NCBI RefSeq assembly: GCF_000426545.1
Contig: NZ_KE384534.1
Coordinates: forward strand, 62,001-126,000
Origin: Paenibacillus massiliensis subsp. panacisoli DSM 21345
Lineage (GTDB): Bacteria; Bacillota; Bacilli; Paenibacillales; Paenibacillaceae
DNA: 64,000 nucleotides
Direction: 5' to 3'
Every line of letters starts with the position of its first letter. Position 1 is the stretch's first letter. A program made the position numbers and the translations under genes. Below are positions 40,448 to 50,388 of this stretch, one piece after another. Below the pieces are notes generated by a model. The model was not told the DNA's origin and did not search any database. It saw only the letters and a program-made list of their open reading frames with translations.

Positions 40448-41296
40448 ATGCTGAATTGGAAAGCAATCTTCAAGGGTATGGCGATGGGGACAGTAGAGAC
40501 GGTTCCTGGCGTAAGCAGTAGTACCATTGCGGTACTCATGGGAATTTACGAGAGGTTGATTGAGGCCATTGGCCAATTGACCTCGAAGCGCTGGAAGGAA
40601 GGCATAGCCTATTTAATCCCGATAGGGATCGGAATGTTCGGTGGATTCATCATATCTGTCATGGTAATAAAATACCTGCTTGAGCATTATTTTCAGCCTA
40701 CCCATTTTCTATTTATGGGCCTGGTCATTGGCATCTTGCCTTCATTATGGAGAACTGCCCGGACAGAAAGTAAGGAACCCATGCGGTTGCGGCACTATGT
40801 GCTCATATTGCTGTCCCTGTTGGCGGTAGCTGCGACAAGATTTCTGGATGTTGAACGAGATATAATCATGACGAATCTGACTGCCTCGGATTATCTGTTC
40901 CTGTTCGTCTCGGGCTGGCTGGCGAGCACAGCGTTAATACTGCCTGGCATTAGTGGGGCGCTGATTCTTACCCTGCTCGGCGTGTACTATACCGCGATCT
41001 CGGCCATATCCTCAATGAATCTGCCAGTCATCTTTACGATTGGAGCGGGGATTGTGGCAGGGATTCTCATTACAAGCAGACTTGTTCGATTTTTATTGCA
41101 GCGTTATACCCTGCTCATGTATGCTTCCATGCTGGGACTGGTGGCGGGCTCCATTGTGGTGTTGTATCCGGGGTATCCAGTGGGGGCTCTGAATAGCCTG
41201 ATCTGTGTAATCGCTCTTATCGCTGGTTATTTGATCGCCCTGATTGCAGGGCGCGTGAAGCGCGGAGGAGGCTTGCCTGTTGTAATAGAGCAGTGA
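40448..41296 (+). CDS. popT: DUF368 membrane protein, PopT-type polyprenyl-phosphate translocase
   Basis: Members of this family (PopT) are reported to recycle undecaprenyl phosphate across the cytoplasmic membrane for cell-wall synthesis. The 282 residues have about eight spans and two re-entrant-type motifs: ETVPGVSSSTIAVLMGIYERLIEAI at the N-terminus and LILPGISGALILTLLGVYYTAISAI in the middle. These are the paired family signatures. ATG 40448 follows GGAGGG. A terminator ends this single-gene unit. The family call is firm; the role is transferred from the family. Confidence 0.85.
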   Translation: MLNWKAIFKGMAMGTVETVPGVSSSTIAVLMGIYERLIEAIGQLTSKRWKEGIAYLIPIGIGMFGGFIISVMVIKYLLEHYFQPTHFLFMGLVIGILPSLWRTARTESKEPMRLRHYVLILLSLLAVAATRFLDVERDIIMTNLTASDYLFLFVSGWLASTALILPGISGALILTLLGVYYTAISAISSMNLPVIFTIGAGIVAGILITSRLVRFLLQRYTLLMYASMLGLVAGSIVVLYPGYPVGALNSLICVIALIAGYLIALIAGRVKRGGGLPVVIEQ

Positions 41297-41316
41297 GACT
41301 CTCTGCTTATCCGATA

Positions 41317-41357
41317 TCGCTTTGCCCTGGTGTAGCTAGGGCAAAGCGATTTTTTTG
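41317..41357 (+). terminator. Terminator after the DUF368 gene
   Basis: TCGCTTTGCCCT (41317-41328) pairs exactly with AGGGCAAAGCGA (41338-41349), followed by seven T. Confidence 0.92.
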
Positions 41358-41406
41358 CTCGATGTTACTACGGATCTGGTCGATGTTACTATTCTGGTTG
41401 ATAGAG

Positions 41407-42237
41407 CTAACCTGTAGACTTTGAGCCAGGTATAAATAGCTGCAAGCTGTCCCGCAAGGAGGTGGGAGGGTGGCCAAGCAGCTGTTCCAGATCAGTTGTT
41501 GTTGAGGAGGTATCAATCGTACGCAAAAAGTTAAATATCCAATGCTGTAGCTGTGGTTCTTGCTGCACTGCCATTGGCGTGCCGACGAGCTCGGAGAGAG
41601 CTGCTGCTAGATCAGAGAAGCTCCATGAGGTAGACGCGGTTAGCTCATAAATTCTGTTGCGATGTTTGTTGGGCTGGGCGAGTACGTTCGCTGTGGCGGC
41701 TGCCAGATCGGCTCGAATGACCGTATTAAATGTCCAAGCTTCAGGAGGGCAGACGATCTGCTGCTCTGCTATAACCGTCTGCAGATTAAGGGCCTCTATA
41801 ATGTCAGTGTAGAGTGCGTTTCTCATAAAAGTGTAGGCTATACCAGAAGCGCGGATGGCATACTCTGTGGCCAAGTGTAAATGAACAGGAGGGCCTGAGC
41901 CATGCTCGGGGAAAGCAAAGCTAGTGTAGACCAGATGCGCCACCTTCGTCCTTTTGGCAGCCTCAATGACATGTGCATGCTGGCGAAATCGGATGGTATC
42001 ATCCGCATGAGAGCTTGAAATGAGTAATAGCTGGGATGCTCCGGCCAGAGCCTGCTCAATCGACTCGGGCTGATCATAATCGCATAAGCGCACCTGGATG
42101 CCTGCGGAACGATAAGACTCTCCAGCTTCAAGACGCCGAACACCTGCAATAATACGCTCTGGAGAGATTTGATGAAGCAACTGCTCGATAATCAGATGTC
42201 CCAGCTTGCCACTAGCCCCTGTAATCATAATGGACAT
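41407..42237 (-). CDS. NmrA/QorB-like NAD(P)-binding protein
   Basis: A Rossmann-fold protein of the atypical SDR group, like quinone oxidoreductase QorB. The 276 residues begin MSIMITGASGKLGHLIIEQLL (cofactor loop GASGKLG), then LISSSHADD, LVYTSFAFPEHGS and a variable substrate domain. It has no SDR Tyr-x-x-x-Lys, typical of NmrA-type proteins. The MarR gene 137 bp upstream shares an operator sequence with it, which supports a redox or xenobiotic role. The substrate is unknown. Confidence 0.85.
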   Translation of the reverse strand: MSIMITGASGKLGHLIIEQLLHQISPERIIAGVRRLEAGESYRSAGIQVRLCDYDQPESIEQALAGASQLLLISSSHADDTIRFRQHAHVIEAAKRTKVAHLVYTSFAFPEHGSGPPVHLHLATEYAIRASGIAYTFMRNALYTDIIEALNLQTVIAEQQIVCPPEAWTFNTVIRADLAAATANVLAQPNKHRNRIYELTASTSWSFSDLAAALSELVGTPMAVQQEPQLQHWIFNFLRTIDTSSTTTDLEQLLGHPPTSLRDSLQLFIPGSKSTG

Positions 42238-42265
42238 GAGTGCATCGTCCTTTCCTTTGCATTTA

Positions 42266-42282
42266 GTTTAACGCTTAACTAT
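42266..42282. promoter_or_regulatory. MarR operator copy before the NmrA-like gene
   Basis: GTTTAACGCTTAACTAT matches the site before the MarR gene (42846-42862) at 13 of 17 positions and lies 29 bp before the NmrA start codon. Confidence 0.65.
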
Positions 42283-42373
42283 CTGGCTGCAAATGTACAA
42301 TACGTACGGCCTTTAACTACGGCGCTAGTAGCTCCCGTTAAGTGACTTTGGCCATCGTGATCTATTGCCTGCG

Positions 42374-42820
42374 TCAAGCTCTCTTCAACTTAGCAAGCAA
42401 CAGCAATAACTGTTCCAGCTCGCCCTCGTTAAGCCCCTGAAGGCCCTCTACGATCCGTTGTCGATTCTCCGGTAAATGCAGCAGAAGCAAGCGCTGTCCC
42501 TCCCCTGTAATGGATACTACCCACTTTCTTCCATCTGTAGGGTGCGGGGCACGGTGTATCAGGCCATCCTGCTCCATCGGACTGAGCAGCAAGCTAATAT
42601 TAGCCTTCGTTACTCCAAGCTTGCGGGCGAGCGTCGTAGGAAGGACGGTGCCACCCTCCTTCATTATTTCTACCAAAATACGTATTCTAGCTCCTGTCAG
42701 TCCCTGGGATTGCCAGTATTTCTCCGAGACATCGACAAGTTGGGCTGTCGTCTCGACCAGAGCGAAGAAGACTTGCTGCTGCAGCGGTAAGTCGGTTACA
42801 AAATCCTGCAAATCTTTCAT
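42374..42820 (-). CDS. MarR-family regulator, probable repressor of the NmrA-like gene
   Basis: A winged-helix regulator of 148 residues with the recognition region VLPTTLARKLGVTKANISLLLSPMEQDGLIHRA and wing HPTDGRKWVVSITGEGQ. It lies upstream of the NmrA-like gene in the same direction. Both have a GTTWA...CTTAACTAT site, and the site before this gene sits just behind its own -10. Autoregulation and control of the NmrA-like gene are inferred. Confidence 0.86.
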   Translation of the reverse strand: MKDLQDFVTDLPLQQQVFFALVETTAQLVDVSEKYWQSQGLTGARIRILVEIMKEGGTVLPTTLARKLGVTKANISLLLSPMEQDGLIHRAPHPTDGRKWVVSITGEGQRLLLLHLPENRQRIVEGLQGLNEGELEQLLLLLAKLKRA

Positions 42821-42845
42821 ACATACACACGCACCATTCTATATC

Positions 42846-42896
42846 GTTAAGTCCTTAACTATTATAGAATCTAATGGATCATACTTCCTTTGTCAA
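42846..42896 (-). promoter_or_regulatory. Promoter and operator of the marR gene
   Basis: On the minus strand TTGACA (42896-42891), a 17-bp spacer and TAGATT (42873-42868). The perfect dyad GTTAAG-TC-CTTAAC (42846-42859) lies immediately downstream, near the transcription start. Confidence 0.7.
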
Positions 42897-43162
42897 GTTG
42901 AGGAACAGTAATCATTTTGAATGAATGGCTATGAATAGGTGAATTACTTGGGAGAATTTGATGTATTCGTTGGTATCTTCCTGCACGGCTCGGCTGATAG
43001 AAAATATTTTATGATTTCGGTAAGAATCTCCTAAAAATCGCTTGCGCAAATACCGAAAATGAATATTAGATAACAGTTCAAAAGTAATATTATATAGGTC
43101 TTTGGATGGGTTGTGAGCGGAGGGGTTCATGATAACCAAACAAGGTACAGGGAGATGAAGGA
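42897..43162. other. Intergenic region before the chemoreceptor gene
   Basis: No gene seen. A sigma-D-like element TAAA-N16-ACCGAAAA (43032-43059; consensus TAAA-N15-GCCGATAA) is a weak candidate promoter, in keeping with a motility-class gene downstream. Confidence 0.4.
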
Positions 43163-45226
43163 ATGGTAAAACGAATCATAAACAAATTTTCTGGCTCAAA
43201 AAGTATCGCGAACACACTTGCACTCATTTTATTCTTGAACATTCTTGTTGTGTTCGTCATTCTTGGAACATTCATGTACACGAATACCCGGGCCATGCTT
43301 GTGCAGCAACAGGAAGCGATGCTACAGACTAAGACACAATCTGTCATTGCACAGTTCGATGCGTTATTTAAGGAAAAAGGGGCATTGGTGAAGCAGATGT
43401 CCACCAATGACATTTTTCGGCAATACATAGAGACGACCGCATCCTCTGCGGAGGTGCATACTTCAACCTATGCAGCACAGACTCAGGCGACTCTGGCGGC
43501 AATAGTGAAAGAAGAGCCTTCCTTTGCAGATGCATGGGTCCTTGGTATTCATGACAAGGGCTTCTGGCTGCAAAATGATGGAGCGGCAGCCGATGCTGCA
43601 TTCAATGTGCAGGATCGGCCCTATTACAAGCCAGCCATGGAAGCGAACGGGTTATATTTCTCGGAGCCTTATGCTGACGTCAACAATGGCACTATGTTGA
43701 TGGGGATTTTTTATCCGGTGAAGGATGATAATGATCAGGTTATCGGATTTGTCGTTGCAGACATTGCCTTCAAGGATATTCCGGACATCATGCAGAGCTA
43801 CTCTCTCGGCAGCACGGGATATTCCGTATTGACCACCAAAGATGGAGATATTCTGTACCACCCTGATCAGGAAAAAGTTCTGAAGCAGAAGTTCAATGAG
43901 AGTGAGGGAGAACTCGGTGAGATCGGTCAGCAGATGATGGCTGGAGAATCTGGCGTACGGCTGATTAACGATCAGGGTGAGCGCCGATATATTGGCTATG
44001 CTACTAGTAAGGATACAGGGTGGTCTGTAGCCTTGACGATAGCCGAGAAAGAAGTGCTAGAGGAACTGGGCTCCTTTACCTGGATTACGATTGGTGGGTT
44101 TGCTGGAGCGACGATTCTACTGGTGTTGATCTGCTATGTTGTACTGCGTTCCATTCTGAGAAGCATTCCAAAGCTGCTTGCCAAGATGAAGCAGATTGAG
44201 GATGGTGATCTGACCGTTCAATTCGAAGTGAAGTCCAATAATGAATTGGGCCAGATTGCACAGGGAATTCAGAAAATGGTAGAGAAAATCTATGGCATGA
44301 TCCAGATGGTTGGCAATACCTCTCAGGTGCTGAATCAATCCTCCAACGATCTGCAGGTCATTTCTACCAAGACAGCATCCACAATGAATGATACAGCGGT
44401 GGCTATTAACGAGATTGCCAGTGCGACCAATTATCAGTCTGTGGAGTCGGACAATATTTTGACGAAGACGATGGAGCTGTCCCATCAGATTGATGGTATT
44501 GCTAATGATGCGACAGCAATGGAGCAAATGGTGAAGACGTCCTCGGAGCAGAGTGAATACGGACTCGACGTCGTAACTCAGCTGTCCCAATGGGCAGAGG
44601 AGAATAATAAGTCTACCCAGGCTATCTCGGCACTGATTCATGATATTGATGCGAGTCGCAGCGAGATTGCCAGCTTTGTGGGCACCGTACAACAGATTGC
44701 GACTCAGACCAACCTGTTGGCCTTGAATGCCTCGATCGAAGCGGCTCGTGCTGGAGAGCAGGGTAAAGGCTTCGCAGTTGTTGCTGGAGAGGTGCGCAAG
44801 CTCGCTGAGCAGACTGCGGCGGCTACGCAGGAAATCTATAAGAAGGTCGGATTTATAGAAGAGAAGACGAAGCTATCTGTACAGCATACGGTGGATGGTC
44901 TGAGAATTGCCGAGGAGAATGCCAAATCGGTAGATGCTACGAAGCAGCTATTCTCACATATCAGTGAGGATCTGGAGGAGCTCAAGCTACGGATGAACCA
45001 GATCAGCCGTGGTACTCTGAATATTCATCAGCACAAGGATGAGATTCTGCATGCGCTGGAGACGATATCTGCCACGACAGAGGAGAACTCGGCATCCACG
45101 CAGGAGGTCAGTGCGAGTACCCAGGAGCAGCTAGAGAGCATCGAGAAGGTAGCAGAGCTATCTGATCAGCTGAACCAGATATCCAAGCAGCTACAGAAGG
45201 AACTGAGCCAGTTCAAGGTTGAGTAA
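43163..45226 (+). CDS. Methyl-accepting chemotaxis protein with dCache sensor
   Basis: A transmembrane chemoreceptor of 687 residues. TM1 is about 18-40. The extracellular double-Cache domain (about 41-295) contains RPYYKPAMEANGLYFSEPYAD. TM2 is about 298-320, followed by HAMP (about 322-375). The cytoplasmic hairpin has IATQTNLLALNASIEAARAGEQGKGFAVVAGEVRKLAEQT. The ligand is unknown: the Cache Arg-Tyr-Tyr and later Asp recall amino-acid-type pockets, but the usual Trp is Tyr. AAGGA precedes ATG 43163. Confidence 0.92.
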   Translation: MVKRIINKFSGSKSIANTLALILFLNILVVFVILGTFMYTNTRAMLVQQQEAMLQTKTQSVIAQFDALFKEKGALVKQMSTNDIFRQYIETTASSAEVHTSTYAAQTQATLAAIVKEEPSFADAWVLGIHDKGFWLQNDGAAADAAFNVQDRPYYKPAMEANGLYFSEPYADVNNGTMLMGIFYPVKDDNDQVIGFVVADIAFKDIPDIMQSYSLGSTGYSVLTTKDGDILYHPDQEKVLKQKFNESEGELGEIGQQMMAGESGVRLINDQGERRYIGYATSKDTGWSVALTIAEKEVLEELGSFTWITIGGFAGATILLVLICYVVLRSILRSIPKLLAKMKQIEDGDLTVQFEVKSNNELGQIAQGIQKMVEKIYGMIQMVGNTSQVLNQSSNDLQVISTKTASTMNDTAVAINEIASATNYQSVESDNILTKTMELSHQIDGIANDATAMEQMVKTSSEQSEYGLDVVTQLSQWAEENNKSTQAISALIHDIDASRSEIASFVGTVQQIATQTNLLALNASIEAARAGEQGKGFAVVAGEVRKLAEQTAAATQEIYKKVGFIEEKTKLSVQHTVDGLRIAEENAKSVDATKQLFSHISEDLEELKLRMNQISRGTLNIHQHKDEILHALETISATTEENSASTQEVSASTQEQLESIEKVAELSDQLNQISKQLQKELSQFKVE

Positions 45227-45543
45227 GCTGCAATAGAGTAAGTTTGCAATAGAGCAACTGTAATAGAAGCAACTGTATAGAGCAATGCTAGTCCCCTCAT
45301 AGTAGACAGACTCATGCGAGATATCGCCCTGTTTATGATGAGGGGATTTTTCTATACAATTATCAACATATTTCGACAATATTCGCCTGAGCTTTAATAC
45401 TCTTGTGATACCTCGATAACAATTTGATGTGACAATGAGTAAGAGAATGCGTTCTGTATAGTCAGAACTCCACTTGTGTGCACGTAAGTACATAAGAGGA
45501 GTTTTGCATAGCAGACAGAGATTGAAGGTCAGGGAGGATTATT
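45227..45543. other. Intergenic region: degenerate short repeats, hairpin, weak Pho-like site
   Basis: Imperfect copies of a GCAATAGAG-type unit lie at 45230-45290. A hairpin TCCCCTCAT/ATGAGGGGA (45292-45300 with 45348-45356, 47-base loop) with a TTTTT tail can end the chemoreceptor transcript. TTAATA (45394), GTGATA (45405) and ATAACA (45416) at 11-bp phase with GACAAT at 45431 resemble a weak Pho box for the next gene. Confidence 0.5.
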
Positions 45544-48500
45544 GTGTTGGGAAAACGATTGCTGTCATGCTGTGTTGTGCTTAGCTTTATTGCGGGGGCT
45601 TTGAGTCCTTTGTCAGGCTTTACGGGTGTATCTTATGCGGCAGAGGGTGGTAGCCAAGACGGGCGCGATGCGCAGGGGAAATGGGTAACTGGAGAATATC
45701 ATATACATACAACACAATCGGATGACGCACAAGGCAAATTGCAAGATGTACTGGATGCTGCATTTGAGCAAAATGGACTCGACTGGGTAGCCTTATCAGA
45801 GCATCTTCGTATGTCTGGACGCGATGAGGATGGGAACACCCTCGGATCTCCTATTCCTGTATCGAAGGGGATTGCGCTCTATCAGGCACCGAAGATCAAG
45901 GAATTACAGGATGCCGGGAAATATGCGGGCAAGACGATATTCAGTGGCTTCGAGTGGGATATGCCGACTTATGATCATGTGAGCGTAGGGATCATTACGG
46001 ATGATCCTGGCTCTCCTGCTGCGCTAAAGGCGATCAACCAATTCGAATATCTGTTCTCGAACCGGGATGCAAGTCTGTTCGATCCAGCAGACGTGCTAGC
46101 CTGGAATGCGGCTGATCAACGGGCCTACTCGACAGCCAGTGATGCCAGACAAGCATTTCGCTGGCTGGCAGCGAATTATCCTGACAGCTACGCCTTGTTC
46201 AACCATCCTTCTCGGAAGAATGGAACGAGCGCCGAGCTGAAGGTGCAGGACATTCGCGACATGAATAATATTGCGCCTCGTGTTGCTTTTGGCTTCGAAG
46301 GCATTCCGGGTAACCAGATGGCTCCGGATCGTGGTGAGACTGTTGATATCTACGGGGGAGCCGATGTTCGCATTGCTAAGGTCGGAGGCATGTGGGATGC
46401 CCTGCTGGGTGAGGGACGGAAGTTCTGGAACTTCGGGAACTCTGATTTTCATTTCAAGATCAGCAGTGACCGCAGGTATTCCAGCGGCTATTGGCCAGGA
46501 GAGTATTCGAAGAATTATACATGGGTAGAGGGCAGTGACATGAAGTCCATTGTCGAGGGCATGCGTTCAGGCAAATCCTTCTCAGCGACGGGTGATCTCA
46601 TTAACGCTCTTGATTTCAGCATCCAGAGTGCTGAAAGCATGAAGGAAATGGGTGGCGAGCTTGAAGTAGCTGCTGGTGACGAGATGGAGCTGAAGATTCG
46701 CTTCAAGAGTCCGAACCAGAACAACAACGGTGATCCTGTGCAGGTAGACCATGTTGACCTGATTGTCGGCAATGTAACAGGACCAGTTGAGCCCGGAACT
46801 GCGGCCTACAACAAGGCTACCAACGACACAACCAAGGTCCTGAAGCGCTTCACAAGCGCAGACTGGGTGACGGATGCAGAGGGGTATAACACGATTACCT
46901 ATCCGGTTGGTCCCGCAAGCGAGAATCAATATTTCCGACTCAGGGGAACGAATCTGGGCACGGACGTTCCTGGAGAGACGAGCAATGGGGAGCCGCTGCT
47001 TGACCAGAAGAATACGACGGTGGACAACGAGACACGTTTTACCCAGATCAATGATCGCAATTATTCGGACCTGTGGTTCTATTCGAATCCGATCTTTGTC
47101 AATGTGACGTACAGCGATGAGCAGGCCGTACAGGATGCATTACAGGATATCCAGCTTCCAGCGCAGCCTGTAAGCACAGATATTCAGCTACCGCTCATGG
47201 GAGACCATGGAGCTAGCATTACTTGGGACAGCTCAGATACTGCGATTGCCGAGGTAACAGGTGGCACGCTACGAATCTCGCCTCCTGCTATTGGTCAGCC
47301 GGACGCAGAGGTTACACTGACAGCTACGGCTACCAAGGGAGCTGTGAGTGACACGAGAACGTTCAAGCTTGTCATTCGAGCAATTACAATTGATGATGCG
47401 ATGCTGCGGTATACCTTTAGCCAGGATACGGTTGCTGGAACCGAAGTAAGTGATACTTCTGGAAATGGTCATGCCGGCGTACTGATCGGCGGAGCCGAAG
47501 CGACTACTGATTACGATGGAGCCATAACCCTGGATGGTACGAATGACGCCATTCAACTTCCGAATGGTATATTGAGCAATGTTGAGGCTGCTACCATATC
47601 CATTAGTGTGGAGATTGATCCAGCCAATGCCCGTCCATCGTGGTTATATTCCTTTGCCAGCAATCCAACAGTCGTGCAGGGTACCCGCTATCTCGGGATG
47701 CTGGAGGATTCGAGTGGGATATATCGCACATCCATTACGCCGAACTGGTATGTTGGAGAACAGACCGTATCCAAGGGAGCTTCCGTCAATAAAGGAGTGC
47801 TGAAAAACCTCATATACACCATCTCTGGCAATACAGCAACATTGTATGAGGACGGTGTTCAGGTTGGACAAAACACTGCGATGACGCTGTCGCCGAAGGA
47901 CATTGAAGCGACCGTAGCTAACTATATAGGCAGACCTCCTTATTCTGGTGACCGTTATTTCAAGGGCAAGGTCTCAGACTTCCGTATCTATAGTCGGGCC
48001 CTCAGCTCCAAAGAGGTTGCAGCTATAGCGGCAGAGGAGCTGGAATACAAGGGCTCCATCAGCGGATTTGTTACTGACGGGACTGGGGCCGTGGAAGGGG
48101 CGAGCGTCGCCGTAACTATTCGTGGACAGGTCTATTCCACAATGACAGCGGCTGATGGCAGCTACGTACTGGAGGAGATCCCGGCTGGCTCGGGCTACGT
48201 GCTGTCTGTATCCAAGGACGGATTCATCACAGCCACTACAGGGCAGGTGCAAGTGAATAACGGGCAGACAACTACGGATATGAATGTGAAGCTAAGTGCT
48301 GTACCAGTTCTGCATACAGTATTGTTTGACAGCAACGGTGGGGATACAGAGGCTTCTCCTGCTACAGTGACCGTGACTGCCGGGGAAGCGATGACGGAGC
48401 TACCTACGCCGCCTACCCGTCAGGGGTACAGCTTTCTGGGCTGGAATACACAGGCCGATGGAACAGGAAGTGAATGGAACAGTGGTATACCTGTGAATAC

Positions 48501-50388
48501 GAATCTGGTTGTGTATGCACAGTGGCAAGCGGAGCAACCAGAAGTAACTACAGGTACAATTACAGGAATCGTCTCGGATGGCACACAGCTTGTTGAGGGA
48601 GCCAGCGTCAGTGTATCTGTCGGCAGCAGCGTATATGGCGTAACGGATAGCGTGTACTCTACAACTACGAATGTGAACGGCAGCTATACCCTGGTGAACA
48701 TTCCAGCAGGTACAGAATATGCAGTCACAGCGCAAAAAAATGGCTACATCACCAATCAAATTAGTGGTGTGAATGTAGCTGCGAACCAAACTACCAGCAA
48801 CGCTAATATCATCCTGACGCCGATCGTTACTGCACCAAGCTACTTTAACGTTGTTTTTGACAAAAATGGTGGGACTACAGAAGCAATGCCAGGAGCCATA
48901 GCTGTACTCTCCGGTGAGCATATGCCAGCATTGCCGAGCCCACCGACGCGCACGGGATATCGGTTCATGGGCTGGAATACACAGCCGGATGGAAGTGGCA
49001 CGGCCTTTACGACAGAATCTGTTGTGGATAGCGAGCTGATCGTATATGCACAGTGGCGAGTAGTATCGAGCTCAAGTGATCATCATGATTCCTCCGGATC
49101 AGGTGGTGGTGGAAGCAGTACAACTACGACACCTGCCAGTCCGTATGTGAAGCCTGAATTTATTGAAGAAGGTAGCGCAGGGGTACGCGTAGATCTGTCC
49201 CGGGGATCAACGTTATTGTCGCAATCGCAGATTACAGTGCTGGTGGAATTGAACAAGAGCCGTGAAGTTGTGCTTAGCGGGCCGAACTATTCCTTTACGT
49301 TCCCCGTAGGTAGCATGGCGGTCGTTCAGGGCACCACAGACTTTGACTTTGGACTGCGCTTCAACGCAGGAGCGAATCTCAGCACAATTAACGAATTAGC
49401 TGGCCAGCATGGAGCCTTGATCGTTAGCTACAATGGTACTGGGGAGCTGCCTGGGCAGGTAAACATCAGGCTTCTTGTTGGCTCACAATATGCAGGTCAG
49501 ACGTTGTACTACTATTATCTAAATGAGACAACAGGTGAATTGGAATTCCTACAAAATGCGCCAGTGGACAGCGAAGGCTACGCCACAGTGCAGCAATCGC
49601 ATTTATCCGAATATGTGTTCACGACGGAGCTGCTGACACCTGACAGTCACATTGGCAAGCTTACAATGACACCTGGCATTGCGTCGTTGTCGGATAAGAC
49701 GCTTGTACCATATGTTATGGTGAACGGGATACAACGCATTATAAAGCTGAGCGCTATGTCTGGTGGACAGATGCATTTCATTGGAGACAGCTCAGTTCAT
49801 TACAGCTTCAAGGATAATGCGAAGAGCTTCACGGATACAGCGGGACACTGGGCACGCGAGTCGATAGAGTTCGTAACTGCACGCGAGTTGTTCGGCGGAA
49901 CGACGGAGCAGACCTTCAGCCCGAATGCGACCATGACACGTGGCATGATCGTTACGGTGCTGGGCCGCCTGGCGGAGGCTGAGACAGAGGGACATGCAGC
50001 TCGCTTCAGCGATGTTCAGCCAGATGCTTACTATGCCGGCTATATTGGCTGGGCAGCAGATAATGGAATTGTTAATGGCACGGGGTCTCAGCGTTTTGAA
50101 CCTGATGCACCTGTGACTCGCGAACAGCTTGCTGTGATCATGGTGAACACATTGAAGCACATGGAGCTGACAACGGACACGAATGAGGCTAATCCATCAA
50201 CGATAGCCGCATACGCCGACCAAGATCTTGTCAGCAGCTGGGCCACGGAGAGTGTGAATCGTCTCATCTCGATGGGAGTTTTGAGCGGTAAGGCGAATTA
50301 TCGTCTGGACCCGCAGGGGAACGCGACCCGAGCTGAGCTGGCTGCGATGCTTGAGAGAATGATTGAACATACTGTAGCTGGGCAGTGA
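45544..50388 (+). CDS. Secreted PHP/CehA-like metallohydrolase with Ig, LamG, InlB-type repeats and three SLH domains
   Basis: A cell-surface multidomain protein of 1614 residues. It has a signal peptide (about 1-33, ending YAA). A PHP-type metal hydrolase domain of the CehA/McbA kind spans about 50-365, with HIH 53-55, SEH 85-87, NHPS and NSDFHF. A Big-type Ig domain follows (about 535-615), then a LamG/concanavalin-like domain (616-832). Two CarboxypepD_reg-like modules (836-919, 1003-1096) alternate with two InlB/Flg_new repeats (GYSFLGWNTQADG, GYRFMGWNTQPDG). A Ser/Gly linker precedes three SLH domains (about 1426-1614) that bind cell-wall polymer. GTG 45544 follows GGGAGG. The substrate is unknown, perhaps a phosphoester or polysaccharide. 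Confidence 0.87.
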   Translation: MLGKRLLSCCVVLSFIAGALSPLSGFTGVSYAAEGGSQDGRDAQGKWVTGEYHIHTTQSDDAQGKLQDVLDAAFEQNGLDWVALSEHLRMSGRDEDGNTLGSPIPVSKGIALYQAPKIKELQDAGKYAGKTIFSGFEWDMPTYDHVSVGIITDDPGSPAALKAINQFEYLFSNRDASLFDPADVLAWNAADQRAYSTASDARQAFRWLAANYPDSYALFNHPSRKNGTSAELKVQDIRDMNNIAPRVAFGFEGIPGNQMAPDRGETVDIYGGADVRIAKVGGMWDALLGEGRKFWNFGNSDFHFKISSDRRYSSGYWPGEYSKNYTWVEGSDMKSIVEGMRSGKSFSATGDLINALDFSIQSAESMKEMGGELEVAAGDEMELKIRFKSPNQNNNGDPVQVDHVDLIVGNVTGPVEPGTAAYNKATNDTTKVLKRFTSADWVTDAEGYNTITYPVGPASENQYFRLRGTNLGTDVPGETSNGEPLLDQKNTTVDNETRFTQINDRNYSDLWFYSNPIFVNVTYSDEQAVQDALQDIQLPAQPVSTDIQLPLMGDHGASITWDSSDTAIAEVTGGTLRISPPAIGQPDAEVTLTATATKGAVSDTRTFKLVIRAITIDDAMLRYTFSQDTVAGTEVSDTSGNGHAGVLIGGAEATTDYDGAITLDGTNDAIQLPNGILSNVEAATISISVEIDPANARPSWLYSFASNPTVVQGTRYLGMLEDSSGIYRTSITPNWYVGEQTVSKGASVNKGVLKNLIYTISGNTATLYEDGVQVGQNTAMTLSPKDIEATVANYIGRPPYSGDRYFKGKVSDFRIYSRALSSKEVAAIAAEELEYKGSISGFVTDGTGAVEGASVAVTIRGQVYSTMTAADGSYVLEEIPAGSGYVLSVSKDGFITATTGQVQVNNGQTTTDMNVKLSAVPVLHTVLFDSNGGDTEASPATVTVTAGEAMTELPTPPTRQGYSFLGWNTQADGTGSEWNSGIPVNTNLVVYAQWQAEQPEVTTGTITGIVSDGTQLVEGASVSVSVGSSVYGVTDSVYSTTTNVNGSYTLVNIPAGTEYAVTAQKNGYITNQISGVNVAANQTTSNANIILTPIVTAPSYFNVVFDKNGGTTEAMPGAIAVLSGEHMPALPSPPTRTGYRFMGWNTQPDGSGTAFTTESVVDSELIVYAQWRVVSSSSDHHDSSGSGGGGSSTTTTPASPYVKPEFIEEGSAGVRVDLSRGSTLLSQSQITVLVELNKSREVVLSGPNYSFTFPVGSMAVVQGTTDFDFGLRFNAGANLSTINELAGQHGALIVSYNGTGELPGQVNIRLLVGSQYAGQTLYYYYLNETTGELEFLQNAPVDSEGYATVQQSHLSEYVFTTELLTPDSHIGKLTMTPGIASLSDKTLVPYVMVNGIQRIIKLSAMSGGQMHFIGDSSVHYSFKDNAKSFTDTAGHWARESIEFVTARELFGGTTEQTFSPNATMTRGMIVTVLGRLAEAETEGHAARFSDVQPDAYYAGYIGWAADNGIVNGTGSQRFEPDAPVTREQLAVIMVNTLKHMELTTDTNEANPSTIAAYADQDLVSSWATESVNRLISMGVLSGKANYRLDPQGNATRAELAAMLERMIEHTVAGQ

